From Methanobacterium_C sp963845285 (GTDB lineage: Archaea; Methanobacteriota; Methanobacteria; Methanobacteriales; Methanobacteriaceae), in assembly GCA_963845285.1 (NCBI GenBank), contig CAWJRO010000010.1, positions 1 to 64,000 on the forward strand: a stretch of DNA of 64,000 bases, read 5' to 3'. Positions 37,665 to 46,333 of this stretch are shown piece by piece. The notes below the pieces were generated by a model. The model worked only from the letters and a program-made list of their open reading frames with translations, did not search any database and was not told the DNA's origin. The translations under genes were made by a program, and so were the position numbers. How positions within the stretch are numbered: the first letter of the stretch is position 1; every line of letters begins with the position of its first letter.

Positions 37665-39362
37665 ATGCCAGTTATAAATTTTACCTATAAGGATCTTAAC
37701 GAAATTTTAGGAAAAGAAATTCCAAAAGAAGAGCTTATAAATATGCTTCCAATGATCGGAAGTGATATAGAAGATTACGGTGAGGAAGAATTGAAAGTTG
37801 AGTTTTTCCCTAACAGGCCGGACCATTACAGTGTGGAAGGAATAGCAAGAACTCTTAAAGGATTCCTTGATATAGACAGTGGAATGCCTGAATACAGCAC
37901 TTCAAAATCAGGCATGAGCATGACTGTCGACCCTGGACTCAAAAATATAAGGCCATACACAGCATGCTGCGTGATTGAAGGTGTTGAAATAACTGAAGAA
38001 AAACTCAAACAGCTTATGGATTTCCAGGAGGACCTTCACTGGGTTCTTGGAAGGGACAGGAAAAAGGTTGCAATTGGAATCCATAATCTGGACGTATTGA
38101 AACCACCTTTCTTCTACAAAGCTGCAGATCCTGATGAAGAATCATTTGTAGCCCTTGAAATGACCGAGAAAATGACTCTGCGTGAAATATTAAATAGCCA
38201 CAAAAAGGGAGTTAAATATGCACGATTACTCGAAAAATTCGATAAGTATCCTCTTATAGTAGATTCAGAAGACAATGTACTTTCAATGCCGCCCATAATT
38301 AATGGTGACATTACAAAACTTTCAAAAGACACTAAAAATGTTTTAATTGATGTTACAGGAACTGATGAAAGGGCTATAAATCACGCACTCAATATTATTG
38401 CAACCTCATTTGCAGAAGTTGGGGGTAAAATAAAAACCATGGATGTTATATATGAGGATCATAAAGTTCAAACACCCGATTTGACTCCAAAGGAAATTTA
38501 TGTAAGTGTTAAAAATGCAGAACGTTTAATAGGTGAAGATCTTACAGCTTCTGATGTTGTGGGAATGCTCCGCCGTGTAAGGCTTGATGCTGAAGTTGAA
38601 GATGATGATAAAATACGTGTTCTTGTTCCTGCATACAGGATAGACATCTTGCATGAGGTTGATGTTATTGAGAATATTGCAATTGGTTACGGCTTCCAAA
38701 AGATCGGATCAGAACTCCCAAATATTGCAACCATAGCCTATGAAAGTAAGGCAAAAGTTTTTGAAAATAAAGTACGGGAAATCATGATAGGCATGGGTTT
38801 CAATGAGGTTATGAGTTTAATGTTAACCAACGAGGAACATCACTATGAATATATGGGACTTCCAGAAGATGACAGGGTAATGGTGGCTCAACCAATATCC
38901 CAGGACAGAACCATGATAAGAAAAAGTTTATTAAATGGTTTAATGGAATTTTTGGAAGATAACACACATGAAGAACTTCCTCAAAAGATCTTTGAGGTTG
39001 GGGATGTTGTATATTTGGATGAGGATACTGAAACATACACAAAAATTGTGAAGAAGCTTGCAGGTGCTGTGGTGCATTCCAGTGCAAATTTCACTGAAAT
39101 AAAATCTATTGCTGATGCTTTAGTTACAAATCTAGGACTTAAGATGAATATAGAACCTGTTGACCATCCTTCATTCATAAATGGAAGATGTGCACGTATC
39201 AAAGGAATTCATAATGAAGAACTGGACGAGAAAAATCTTTCTGAGATCTCTGCAAAGGGTTCACTCACAGGATTTTTTGGAGAAGTCAACCCTAAGGTTA
39301 TAACCAACTTTGAACTTGAATATCCTGTTGTTGCCTTTGAAGTTGAGTTTAAAAGAAGTTAA
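37665..39362 (+). CDS. pheT: Phenylalanyl-tRNA synthetase beta subunit
   Basis: A 565-residue beta chain of the archaeal-type PheRS, shorter than the bacterial one because it lacks the anticodon-binding C-terminal domain and the N-terminal EMAP-like domain. It begins with the B1-like domain (NEILGKEIPKEELINMLPMI), the B3/4 tRNA-editing domain is at about 85-260, the B5 DNA-binding-like domain at about 275-350, and the B6/B7 catalytic-like core up to the end. It pairs with PheS (not in this window) as a heterotetramer. The ATG follows GAGGATGATGAT. No anomaly. Confidence 0.95.
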   Translation: MPVINFTYKDLNEILGKEIPKEELINMLPMIGSDIEDYGEEELKVEFFPNRPDHYSVEGIARTLKGFLDIDSGMPEYSTSKSGMSMTVDPGLKNIRPYTACCVIEGVEITEEKLKQLMDFQEDLHWVLGRDRKKVAIGIHNLDVLKPPFFYKAADPDEESFVALEMTEKMTLREILNSHKKGVKYARLLEKFDKYPLIVDSEDNVLSMPPIINGDITKLSKDTKNVLIDVTGTDERAINHALNIIATSFAEVGGKIKTMDVIYEDHKVQTPDLTPKEIYVSVKNAERLIGEDLTASDVVGMLRRVRLDAEVEDDDKIRVLVPAYRIDILHEVDVIENIAIGYGFQKIGSELPNIATIAYESKAKVFENKVREIMIGMGFNEVMSLMLTNEEHHYEYMGLPEDDRVMVAQPISQDRTMIRKSLLNGLMEFLEDNTHEELPQKIFEVGDVVYLDEDTETYTKIVKKLAGAVVHSSANFTEIKSIADALVTNLGLKMNIEPVDHPSFINGRCARIKGIHNEELDEKNLSEISAKGSLTGFFGEVNPKVITNFELEYPVVAFEVEFKRS

Positions 39363-39644
39363 ATGTTTTTACATTTGATGGCTTTTAAATTCCTTATTTA
39401 TTTTTAATCTTTTATTTATTGTCCTATTTTCATTTAATTATCTTAATTTCATCTATTCTTTAATTTCATCTAATTTCATCTATTTTCTTTAATTTATTTC
39501 TTTATTTTGTTTATCAAACTAAACTAAGTTTTATCCTTTATTTGTCTCATTGAAAGCGAAATGTTCTTAACACGGATTATTCATCAAAATTACTCATCAA
39601 TAAATCAATACTGAACTATTAGTTAATCCCAAACCAATACTGAA

Positions 39645-40055
39645 TTACTCGCCAATAAAAGTAAAAGTTACCTTCCTATTCCTTGGACCGTCCAGTTCCA
39701 CGAAGAAAAGACTCTGCCAGATACCTAAACCCAAAGATCTATCATCTATAGGGATTGTTTCACTGTTGCCTATGATAAAGGATCTTATGTGAGAATCTGC
39801 GTTATTATCTATCTTATTGTGGTTGTAACTTTTCCTTGTTGGAACAAGAGACTCCAAGGCATTCCTAAAATCTTCAACAAGTCCAGATTCATTCTCGTTT
39901 ATAACAATTCCTGAGGTTGAATGCCTGCTAAAAATCGTTACAATTCCTGTTTTTATTCCTGTCTTTTTTAGGGCAGTTTTAAGTTGGGGTGTTATATCTA
40001 TAATTTCAACTCTCTGATTGGTTTTTAAATCCAGAATATCTTTTATTATATCCAT
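39645..40055 (-). CDS. YjbQ/UPF0047 family protein
   Basis: A 136-residue protein of the secondary thiamine-phosphate synthase-like YjbQ family, a compact trimeric beta-barrel fold. Conserved points are FSRHSTSGIVINENESGLVE (histidine and glutamate site), HNKIDNNADSHIRSFIIGNS and the closing LGIWQSLFFVELDGPRNRKV. In vivo role is not settled for the family. The ATG has AGGTGGTC before it. The gene lies alone, between pheT and a partial MITE copy. Confidence 0.9.
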   Translation of the reverse strand: MDIIKDILDLKTNQRVEIIDITPQLKTALKKTGIKTGIVTIFSRHSTSGIVINENESGLVEDFRNALESLVPTRKSYNHNKIDNNADSHIRSFIIGNSETIPIDDRSLGLGIWQSLFFVELDGPRNRKVTFTFIGE

Positions 40056-40219
40056 AAGACCACCTTATTTTTGGGTAGAAATTTTTTTCAATTTTGTTTC
40101 TTATTTAATTTTAATTTCTTTTTAGATCTTCATATGATACAAAAGTTACATATATTAACTATGTTGGTAAAGATAAATTTTGATTGTAATATTGAACTTT
40201 TTTTGTATTTTAAATTAAG

Positions 40220-40305
40220 GAGGATGTCTCATAGTTCAGAATTTGCAAAAGAATAAGAGTAAATAAAACTTTAAATTCAAAAATAATGTGAATTATATGA
40301 GTAAC
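40220..40305 (+). mobile_element. MITE-like element, copy 4 (3' end lost)
   Basis: It begins GAGGATGTCTCATAGTTCAG like copies 1 and 2 and keeps the central CTTTAAATTCAAAAATAA, but the right terminal repeat (CAGCCTC) is gone, replaced by AT-rich sequence. No target duplication. It lies between YjbQ and pyrI. Confidence 0.7.
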
Positions 40306-40345
40306 AAATAATATAAGATAATATTATTTTAATTTAAAAAAATGG

Positions 40346-40819
40346 TTAATTTAATATAAATTCTGATTCAATGTCTTCTTTAGTCATTATCCTTTCGCAG
40401 TGGTAACATCTGAGAGTTACTGGCTTTTTTTCAATCACGTAAAATTTAGTTTTTACGGGTTCTTCTGTGTTAGTTATACAGTTTGGATTTGGACATTCTA
40501 AAATATTATTTATTTCATTTAAAAGGTTCACTTTACCTTTTTCAATAATTTCATAGTCTCTAACTATGTTTATGGTTGCGTTGGGCGATATTAAGGCTAT
40601 TCTATCAACTTCTCTCTGCTTTAGTTCGCGTCCTTCTATCTTGACTATGTCTTTGCTTTCCATTTGTGAGGAATGGACATTCATTGCAATAGTGACTGCA
40701 GTTTTTTTACTTGGCAATTTAAGTATTTTAAGAACATTTAAAGCTTTATTAGCTGTTATATGATCTATAACTGTCCCGTTTTTTATTGGTTTGACCTTGA
40801 GTTCTTTTGGAGTTTTCAT
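40346..40819 (-). CDS. pyrI: Aspartate carbamoyltransferase regulatory chain
   Basis: A 157-residue regulatory subunit of ATCase, which controls pyrimidine synthesis by binding CTP/ATP. The N-terminal allosteric domain has the nucleotide-binding VKPIKNGTVIDHI start and KIEGRELK. The C-terminal zinc domain, which holds the catalytic chain, has C109, C114, C138 and C141, all four zinc ligands. The catalytic PyrB gene is not in this window, so the two are apart here, as in several methanogens. The ATG follows AAGG. No anomaly. Confidence 0.95.
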   Translation of the reverse strand: MKTPKELKVKPIKNGTVIDHITANKALNVLKILKLPSKKTAVTIAMNVHSSQMESKDIVKIEGRELKQREVDRIALISPNATINIVRDYEIIEKGKVNLLNEINNILECPNPNCITNTEEPVKTKFYVIEKKPVTLRCYHCERIMTKEDIESEFILN

Positions 40820-41063
40820 AAACCTTAAATCTCCCTTTCATTTTAAGAGGATTGTCCAATGAATATATCCATTTATTATACTTTATAAAATTTTACATTT
40901 CAACAGAATATAGATTCCTATTTCAAGTAAACTGAAACTAAATACAAATTATTACTTTTAGAAATTTGAGAATATAAAATTAAAATCTAAAGAGTATCCT
41001 AATTTTAACAAATTTTAAAATAAAAAAATAGAAAATAAAAAGAAAGGAGAAAGGAGTTAAATA

Positions 41064-42368
41064 TTATCTTTTTTTACCCTTTTTACCTTTCTTACCCTTT
41101 TTACCAGGTGTTGATTTTCTTTCTCGTGCATATGTTGGTTCAGGTTTGTCTTTTTGAAGTAACTGTTCTATGAATTTAGCGAACACTGGTCTTGTTATAA
41201 AGACACCTATTAAAACACCAATTATGGTTGTAAGTGCGAAACCAGATAGAACTCCTATTCCTGTGGCTCCTCTTGCGAACCCTATATATGCTAATGGAAG
41301 CATTGCTGCAACTAAGGTACCGGCGGATGCAAATACAATGAAAAATGCATGTTGAATTTTCACTTTTATGGCAGTAGTTTTTCTTCTCGATTTTTCAGTT
41401 AAATGACCCTTTAAAACCTCATCTGTTATGATTATCTGGTCGTCCACACCAGTACCTATGGCTGCCAGTATACCTGCTATTGCAGGAAGGTCTATATTCC
41501 AATGGATTATTGAAGCCACTCCTAAGATCAAAAGAACTTCTACAAGGCTTGTGAATATTATTGGAATAACGAGTTTAGGGGTTCTGTATCTTACAATAAT
41601 TATTAAGGCTATAACAATTATTGCAATAATACCAGCTATTAACGCCCCATTTTTAAACTGACTTCCAAGTTCTGCTGATACACTGCTTACGCCAACAATA
41701 TTTACCTTAACAGGCAAAGCACCAGATTGTAATACTGTTTGAATTTGTTTTGCCTGTGCCTCGGCATCTGCCTTTGTTGAGGCGGTTCCTGAAACTTCAA
41801 CATCGGTTGAAGCTACACCGTTTGCAAGTCCTGCATCGAGTGTTGGTGAAGATATAAGTTTATCGTCAAGGTACATATTCACAGGTGTACCTGCTTTGCC
41901 CTTTGCAACCTGTGCAAACTTGTTTGCGCCGTCGAGAGATATTTTGAATGGAACTTTCCAACTTGTACCTGTAATCTCATATGATTGGACATTTGTTATA
42001 TCAGAACCTACAATCGCAGTTTGATTGTCTATTTTTGCTTCAAATTTACCAGGCGTTCCAACTATATTGGCCACATCTTGAGGTTGTACGCCTGCTATCT
42101 CTGCTATAACATCTTGATTACCACTTTGTCTTACTTTAACGTCTTTTACACCGTATAAGTTAAGACGCTTATCAAGCACTGCTGTTACTGTATTCATGGT
42201 ACTTTGATCAACTGGCTGTTCAAGGTGTATCTGGATAAGGGCTCCTCCTTTTAGATCCAGCCCCTGTTGTATTCCAAATGTTGAGATTGCGCCTATGCTT
42301 GCAACTATAAGCACTGCAAGCAGTATTACACGATAATCTTTGAAGAAATTTATCCATCCTTCCTTCAT
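41064..42368 (-). CDS. secD: Protein-export membrane protein SecD
   Basis: About 434 residues. SecD and SecF form the RND-type accessory that pulls secreted proteins through the Sec channel using the ion gradient. TM1 (about 15-30), the periplasmic domain with LDLKGGALIQIHLE, then five C-terminal helices carrying AGILAAIGTGVDDQIIITDE (the archaeal SecD core motif) are visible, and a basic KKGKKGKK tail ends it. I start at ATG 42368, behind GGAGGG and overlapping the secF stop as ATGA; the frame to 42389 includes that ribosome site. Translationally coupled to secF. Confidence 0.93.
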   Translation of the reverse strand: MKEGWINFFKDYRVILLAVLIVASIGAISTFGIQQGLDLKGGALIQIHLEQPVDQSTMNTVTAVLDKRLNLYGVKDVKVRQSGNQDVIAEIAGVQPQDVANIVGTPGKFEAKIDNQTAIVGSDITNVQSYEITGTSWKVPFKISLDGANKFAQVAKGKAGTPVNMYLDDKLISSPTLDAGLANGVASTDVEVSGTASTKADAEAQAKQIQTVLQSGALPVKVNIVGVSSVSAELGSQFKNGALIAGIIAIIVIALIIIVRYRTPKLVIPIIFTSLVEVLLILGVASIIHWNIDLPAIAGILAAIGTGVDDQIIITDEVLKGHLTEKSRRKTTAIKVKIQHAFFIVFASAGTLVAAMLPLAYIGFARGATGIGVLSGFALTTIIGVLIGVFITRPVFAKFIEQLLQKDKPEPTYARERKSTPGKKGKKGKKGKKR

Positions 42369-43204
42369 TTGTGACCCTCCAAATGCCATCTAAGTAATCC
42401 AAGGTTCATTAGCCACGTCGCCATTAGATCAGCAACCAGACCAATTACCAAGACTGAAGCTATTTGACTTAGAGTCTGTGCTGAGGGTATGAAAAATACC
42501 ACTACAAGATAAAGAGCGAGCATTGAACCGATGGCAGCTCCTGTCATTGTGAAACCTGTTTTCATTGCATCAATTGCCCTTTCATTTATGGTTCCTTCTT
42601 TCCTTTTAAGAAGTCTTGTTGTAAGAAGTATATCTGTATCCACACTGTAACCTATAAGCATCAGTATTGCACCAACAGATGCAACTGAGAAAGGTATTCC
42701 AAAAAGGGACATTCCACCAACTGCTAGAACTATATCCACAAATGCAGAAAGTATAACTGCAATAGACGGAACAAAATCCCTGAATATTATGAAAACAGTT
42801 ATGGACATGAAAATAAATGCAAATGCAATTGCCCAGTAAACCTGGTTCAGTGCCTGTGCACTAAGTAATGGCCCTACAGATCTATAACTTTGTATCGTTG
42901 CTATTCCATTAATGGAATTTGCAAATTTAACTACGTCTGCAGCACCTCCCACTTCGACTGTTGCTTGGTTGCCGCTTACAGATACTGACACATCACTCAT
43001 TCCAATGCCATTTTGAATTGTAGTTTTGAGATCAGTTGAACTTATAGATTTTTCAAGCTGCAAAGATGCTATGGATCCCCCCTTGAGATCTATACCCTCA
43101 TGCAAACCATTTGTTGCTATCAGGCCCAGAGCCAGTATTGTAATTATTACTGGAATTAATATTAAAGGTTTGTAAGACTCTAAAATCTTCTCTTTTGTTA
43201 CCAT
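42365..43204 (-). CDS. secF: Protein-export membrane protein SecF
   Basis: A 279-residue partner of SecD. It has TM1 (about 14-32), the short periplasmic domain starting EGIDLKGGSIASLQLE, then five helices with LIGYSVDTDILLTTRLLKR, the conserved SecF motif. The ATG follows GGTGATTCA. First gene of the secF-secD pair, with a 4-base overlap into secD. Its presence together with several large exported proteins nearby is consistent but not specific. Confidence 0.93.
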   Translation of the reverse strand: MVTKEKILESYKPLILIPVIITILALGLIATNGLHEGIDLKGGSIASLQLEKSISSTDLKTTIQNGIGMSDVSVSVSGNQATVEVGGAADVVKFANSINGIATIQSYRSVGPLLSAQALNQVYWAIAFAFIFMSITVFIIFRDFVPSIAVILSAFVDIVLAVGGMSLFGIPFSVASVGAILMLIGYSVDTDILLTTRLLKRKEGTINERAIDAMKTGFTMTGAAIGSMLALYLVVVFFIPSAQTLSQIASVLVIGLVADLMATWLMNLGLLRWHLEGHK

Positions 43205-43370
43205 TGAATCACCAGATTATTCCACATATTAGTTTCATATTATATCTCGTATTCATATTAATCATATCTTTTCTATTATTTTATTTTATTCCATTATAAC
43301 CATCATTTCCATTTATACCCTCTAAACCAGTTGTATGTAATTATATTTTATACTCTATATATTTCCAGAT

Positions 43371-43865
43371 TTATATTCCATATATTTCCAGATCCATTTC
43401 TTCAATTATTGTATCTACTTCTTCTTTTATTTCTTCCATTTCCCTGTTGCCGCTTTTGATTATAAATGAGTTTACCATCCTTCCACCCCGTGCCTCTACT
43501 TTCTCCTTCATCCTCTCAATGACATTTTTGCCACCCTTGCCACCCATTGTGGCGAAAAGGATAATGTCTTTACCCTTGAGATCACATTTGTCAATTAGTG
43601 TGATGATTGCTGGAGCAGGTTTACTGGCCCATGTAGGGCTGCCGATATAGATTAGACCATATTCTGTAAGGTCAACTGAAGGCGGTTTAATGTTAGTTTT
43701 ACTTTCTCTTAAAGCATCCATGGAAGCAGCCATATAATTTAAAGCTCCCATCCTATTTTTTAAATCTATAATCTCAACAGCATCAGCTTGAACTTTATCT
43801 GCAAGGATTTTTGCAACTAAAGCAGTTTTCCGGGTTCTTGAATAGTACAAGATTGCAGTTTTCAT
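43371..43865 (-). CDS. Flavodoxin family protein
   Basis: A 164-residue FMN-binding protein. The phosphate-binding loop is YYSRTRKTALVAKIL (about 7-21), where flavodoxins have S/T-x-T-G-x-T; here R-T-R-K-T makes it closer to the flavodoxin-like WrbA/IsfP-type proteins of methanogens. GSPTWASKPAPAI (74-86) and FATMGGKGGKN (103-113) are the flavin-ring loops. It carries electrons in redox reactions; partner unknown. The ATG follows GAGGTGCCTCC. Single gene. Confidence 0.85.
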   Translation of the reverse strand: MKTAILYYSRTRKTALVAKILADKVQADAVEIIDLKNRMGALNYMAASMDALRESKTNIKPPSVDLTEYGLIYIGSPTWASKPAPAIITLIDKCDLKGKDIILFATMGGKGGKNVIERMKEKVEARGGRMVNSFIIKSGNREMEEIKEEVDTIIEEMDLEIYGI

Positions 43866-44494
43866 GGAGGCACCTCAATTTATTGTTGGTAACTATTTTT
43901 TTGTGAATTATAGTATTGAATCATTAGAGTTATAATTTTTATTAGATTTATTATTAGATAATTATCAGAGTTATAATACGAAATTAGTTTCGAATTTCAA
44001 ATTATTTTATTAAACTCAAGACCTTTACTAATCAAAACCTTTAATAATAATTCAATAGCCAATGGTAATTCATAAATCTGTAATTCAAATGTTTTATATA
44101 ATTTTCAAATTAGTTACAAATTTGGTTAATATAACTTAATATAATTAATATAACCTTATTTAGTATAATTACTTTATTTTTTTATATCGTTAATAATATT
44201 AGTATAATATACTAAAGAGTTTTTTTGAAAAAGTTTTGTTGATTAATTTATCTATCTTATTGAGACTGTGTTACCATTTGAGTATCCTTTAATCACTTAT
44301 TTCAATTATTCATTATTTTCATCATTTCAAATTCCTTTTTCAAATTTCATTTTATTTTTTGATCAAATATGATCTTAATAAATGTTAATTTATTTGAAAA
44401 ATGTTCAGATTTAATGAAGATCTATAACTTTTTTGTAAAAATTAAATAAAGATCATAAAGATCTTATAAAATAAAGATATTATATAAAAAAAAT
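43866..44494. other. Gene-free AT-rich stretch
   Basis: About 630 bases between the flavodoxin and argC genes. No open frame with a ribosome site, no structured RNA signature, no copy of the window's repeats. Composition is extremely A/T rich. Confidence 0.5.
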
Positions 44495-45505
44495 TCATGG
44501 ATGCATTCCCATACTGTCAATGGACTCTGTTTCAGGGAATCCGAACATTAAATTCATATTTTGAATGGCCTGACCAGAAGCACCCTTAACCAAGTTATCA
44601 ATTGCTGATACCACAACTATCCTCCCGTTTTCATCTATATCAAAGCATCCGATGTGGCAGTAATTTGATCCCCTGACAGAACTTAATCTTGGTATTTCAC
44701 TTGTATCAAGGACTCTCACAAATGGTTCGCCATCATAAAAATTATCATAAATCTCTTTCACATAATCAGAGCTTACATCTTCTTTGAGGAAGCTATGGGC
44801 AGTTGTTAAGATACCTCTTGTAACAGGTACAAGATGTGGGGTGAAAGATACTCTTACATCTCCGAATTTACCCAGTTTTTCCTGGATCTCAGGCATATGT
44901 CTGTGGCTTGTAACAGCATAAGGAGCAACATTGTCGCTGCAGTTAGGATAATGGCTAGCTTCAGTTGGTTTTACACCTGCCCCGCTTACACCACTTTTTG
45001 AATCTACTATGATGGTATCAACAAGTTTTTCAGCTACAATTGGTAGACAGGCCAGTATGGCTCCTGTTGGGAAACATCCAGGGTTGGCAATGAGATCCGC
45101 TTTTTTAATCTCGGCCCTGTTGATCTCAGGAAGGCCGTAGACTGCATCCAAAGGATTTGTGTGTTTGAAACCGTACCACTTTTCATAGACATGAGTGTCT
45201 TCGAAACGGTAATCTCCGCTGAGGTCCACAACTTTTAAACCCTCTTCAATGAGTTCTGGCACGATCTTCATGGAGGCACCATGGGGTGTTGCAGTAAAAA
45301 CAAGGTCAGCATCAATTTCACTGGGTTTCAGGTTTTCAAATTTAAGATCAATATCTCTTAAATGTGGATGAACTTTGTGAATTGGAATGCCATCAAACTT
45401 TCTTGATGTTGCAGCAACAACTTCTGCATTAGAATGATTTTTTAATAATCTCAGGAGTTCCCCTCCTGTGTAACCGCTTGCTCCTATTATACCTACTTTG
45501 ATCAT
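44495..45505 (-). CDS. argC: N-acetyl-gamma-glutamyl-phosphate reductase
   Basis: A 336-residue enzyme for the third step of arginine synthesis, reducing the acyl phosphate with NADPH. The NADP loop GASGYTGGELLRLLKNH (9-25) and the active cysteine in IANPGCFPTGAIL are present, as is GVSGAGVKP. Full length. The ATG follows GGTGAAAAT. Single gene; other arg genes are not in this window. Confidence 0.96.
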   Translation of the reverse strand: MIKVGIIGASGYTGGELLRLLKNHSNAEVVAATSRKFDGIPIHKVHPHLRDIDLKFENLKPSEIDADLVFTATPHGASMKIVPELIEEGLKVVDLSGDYRFEDTHVYEKWYGFKHTNPLDAVYGLPEINRAEIKKADLIANPGCFPTGAILACLPIVAEKLVDTIIVDSKSGVSGAGVKPTEASHYPNCSDNVAPYAVTSHRHMPEIQEKLGKFGDVRVSFTPHLVPVTRGILTTAHSFLKEDVSSDYVKEIYDNFYDGEPFVRVLDTSEIPRLSSVRGSNYCHIGCFDIDENGRIVVVSAIDNLVKGASGQAIQNMNLMFGFPETESIDSMGMHP

Positions 45506-46333
45506 ATTTTCACCATAACTTTTCTTTGATTTTGTTTCTATTAAAAATTAATGTTTTAAATAAAATTAAGTAATTAAAATTTCTATTAACTTTCAGTTAC
45601 TGTTGATATTATGTTTGGAAATAGTTTTATGATATTTATTAATAATTTAATTGGTTTATTAATGGCCAATAATTGTCTTAAATGATGTATTATTTGTGAT
45701 AATTAAATTATAACTTTTAATAGTATTAAATTTTAGAGGTTTTTAGAAATTGGCACTGTCAAAAACTGAGGGTTTGAGTATTAAAAACTTTTTAAACCTT
45801 TCTTTAATTAAAAATGTTGTTATAATTACATTAAAACTATTTTAAATTCAAAATCACTTTTTTGAATTAATTAAAGCTTTTTTTAGTTTTAAATTAATTT
45901 TTAAAATAATTTCCAGCGATATTTACAAGATTTAGTGGAACATATTCTTGAAATTTACATTAAATAGCTGTTTATTAAGTCATCAATAGAAAAAATACAT
46001 TTTTATCTTCATTTTTTCTTGTTTTAGACAGACATCCATTGATATTAAATTTTAAAATGATATTGGATAATGGAAAAGCATTTGATATTTCTTTTTTCAT
46101 TTAACATGGTTTTAGATAATGAGATATGGTAAAAATAGGAATGGAGCGGACTTATCTGTATTAACTCATTTAAATACCCTCAGAAAGCTTCTTAAATCGA
46201 AAAAACAGGTTTATAATGCCTTTTTTCGGATTTTAAAACCAAAAATTTTATATAGTAAATAAATTAACGATCTCTATGTCCAGAACGTTTTAGATTGATA
46301 ATTTTTAGCGTTATTGGACACGGAGGCGGTATA
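45506..46333. other. Gene-free AT-rich stretch with promoters
   Basis: About 830 bases between the divergent argC and the endopeptidase-like gene, so it must hold both promoters. No small gene with a ribosome site and no shared repeat was found. The last bases carry the ribosome site GGAGGCGGT (46322-46330) of the next gene. Confidence 0.45.
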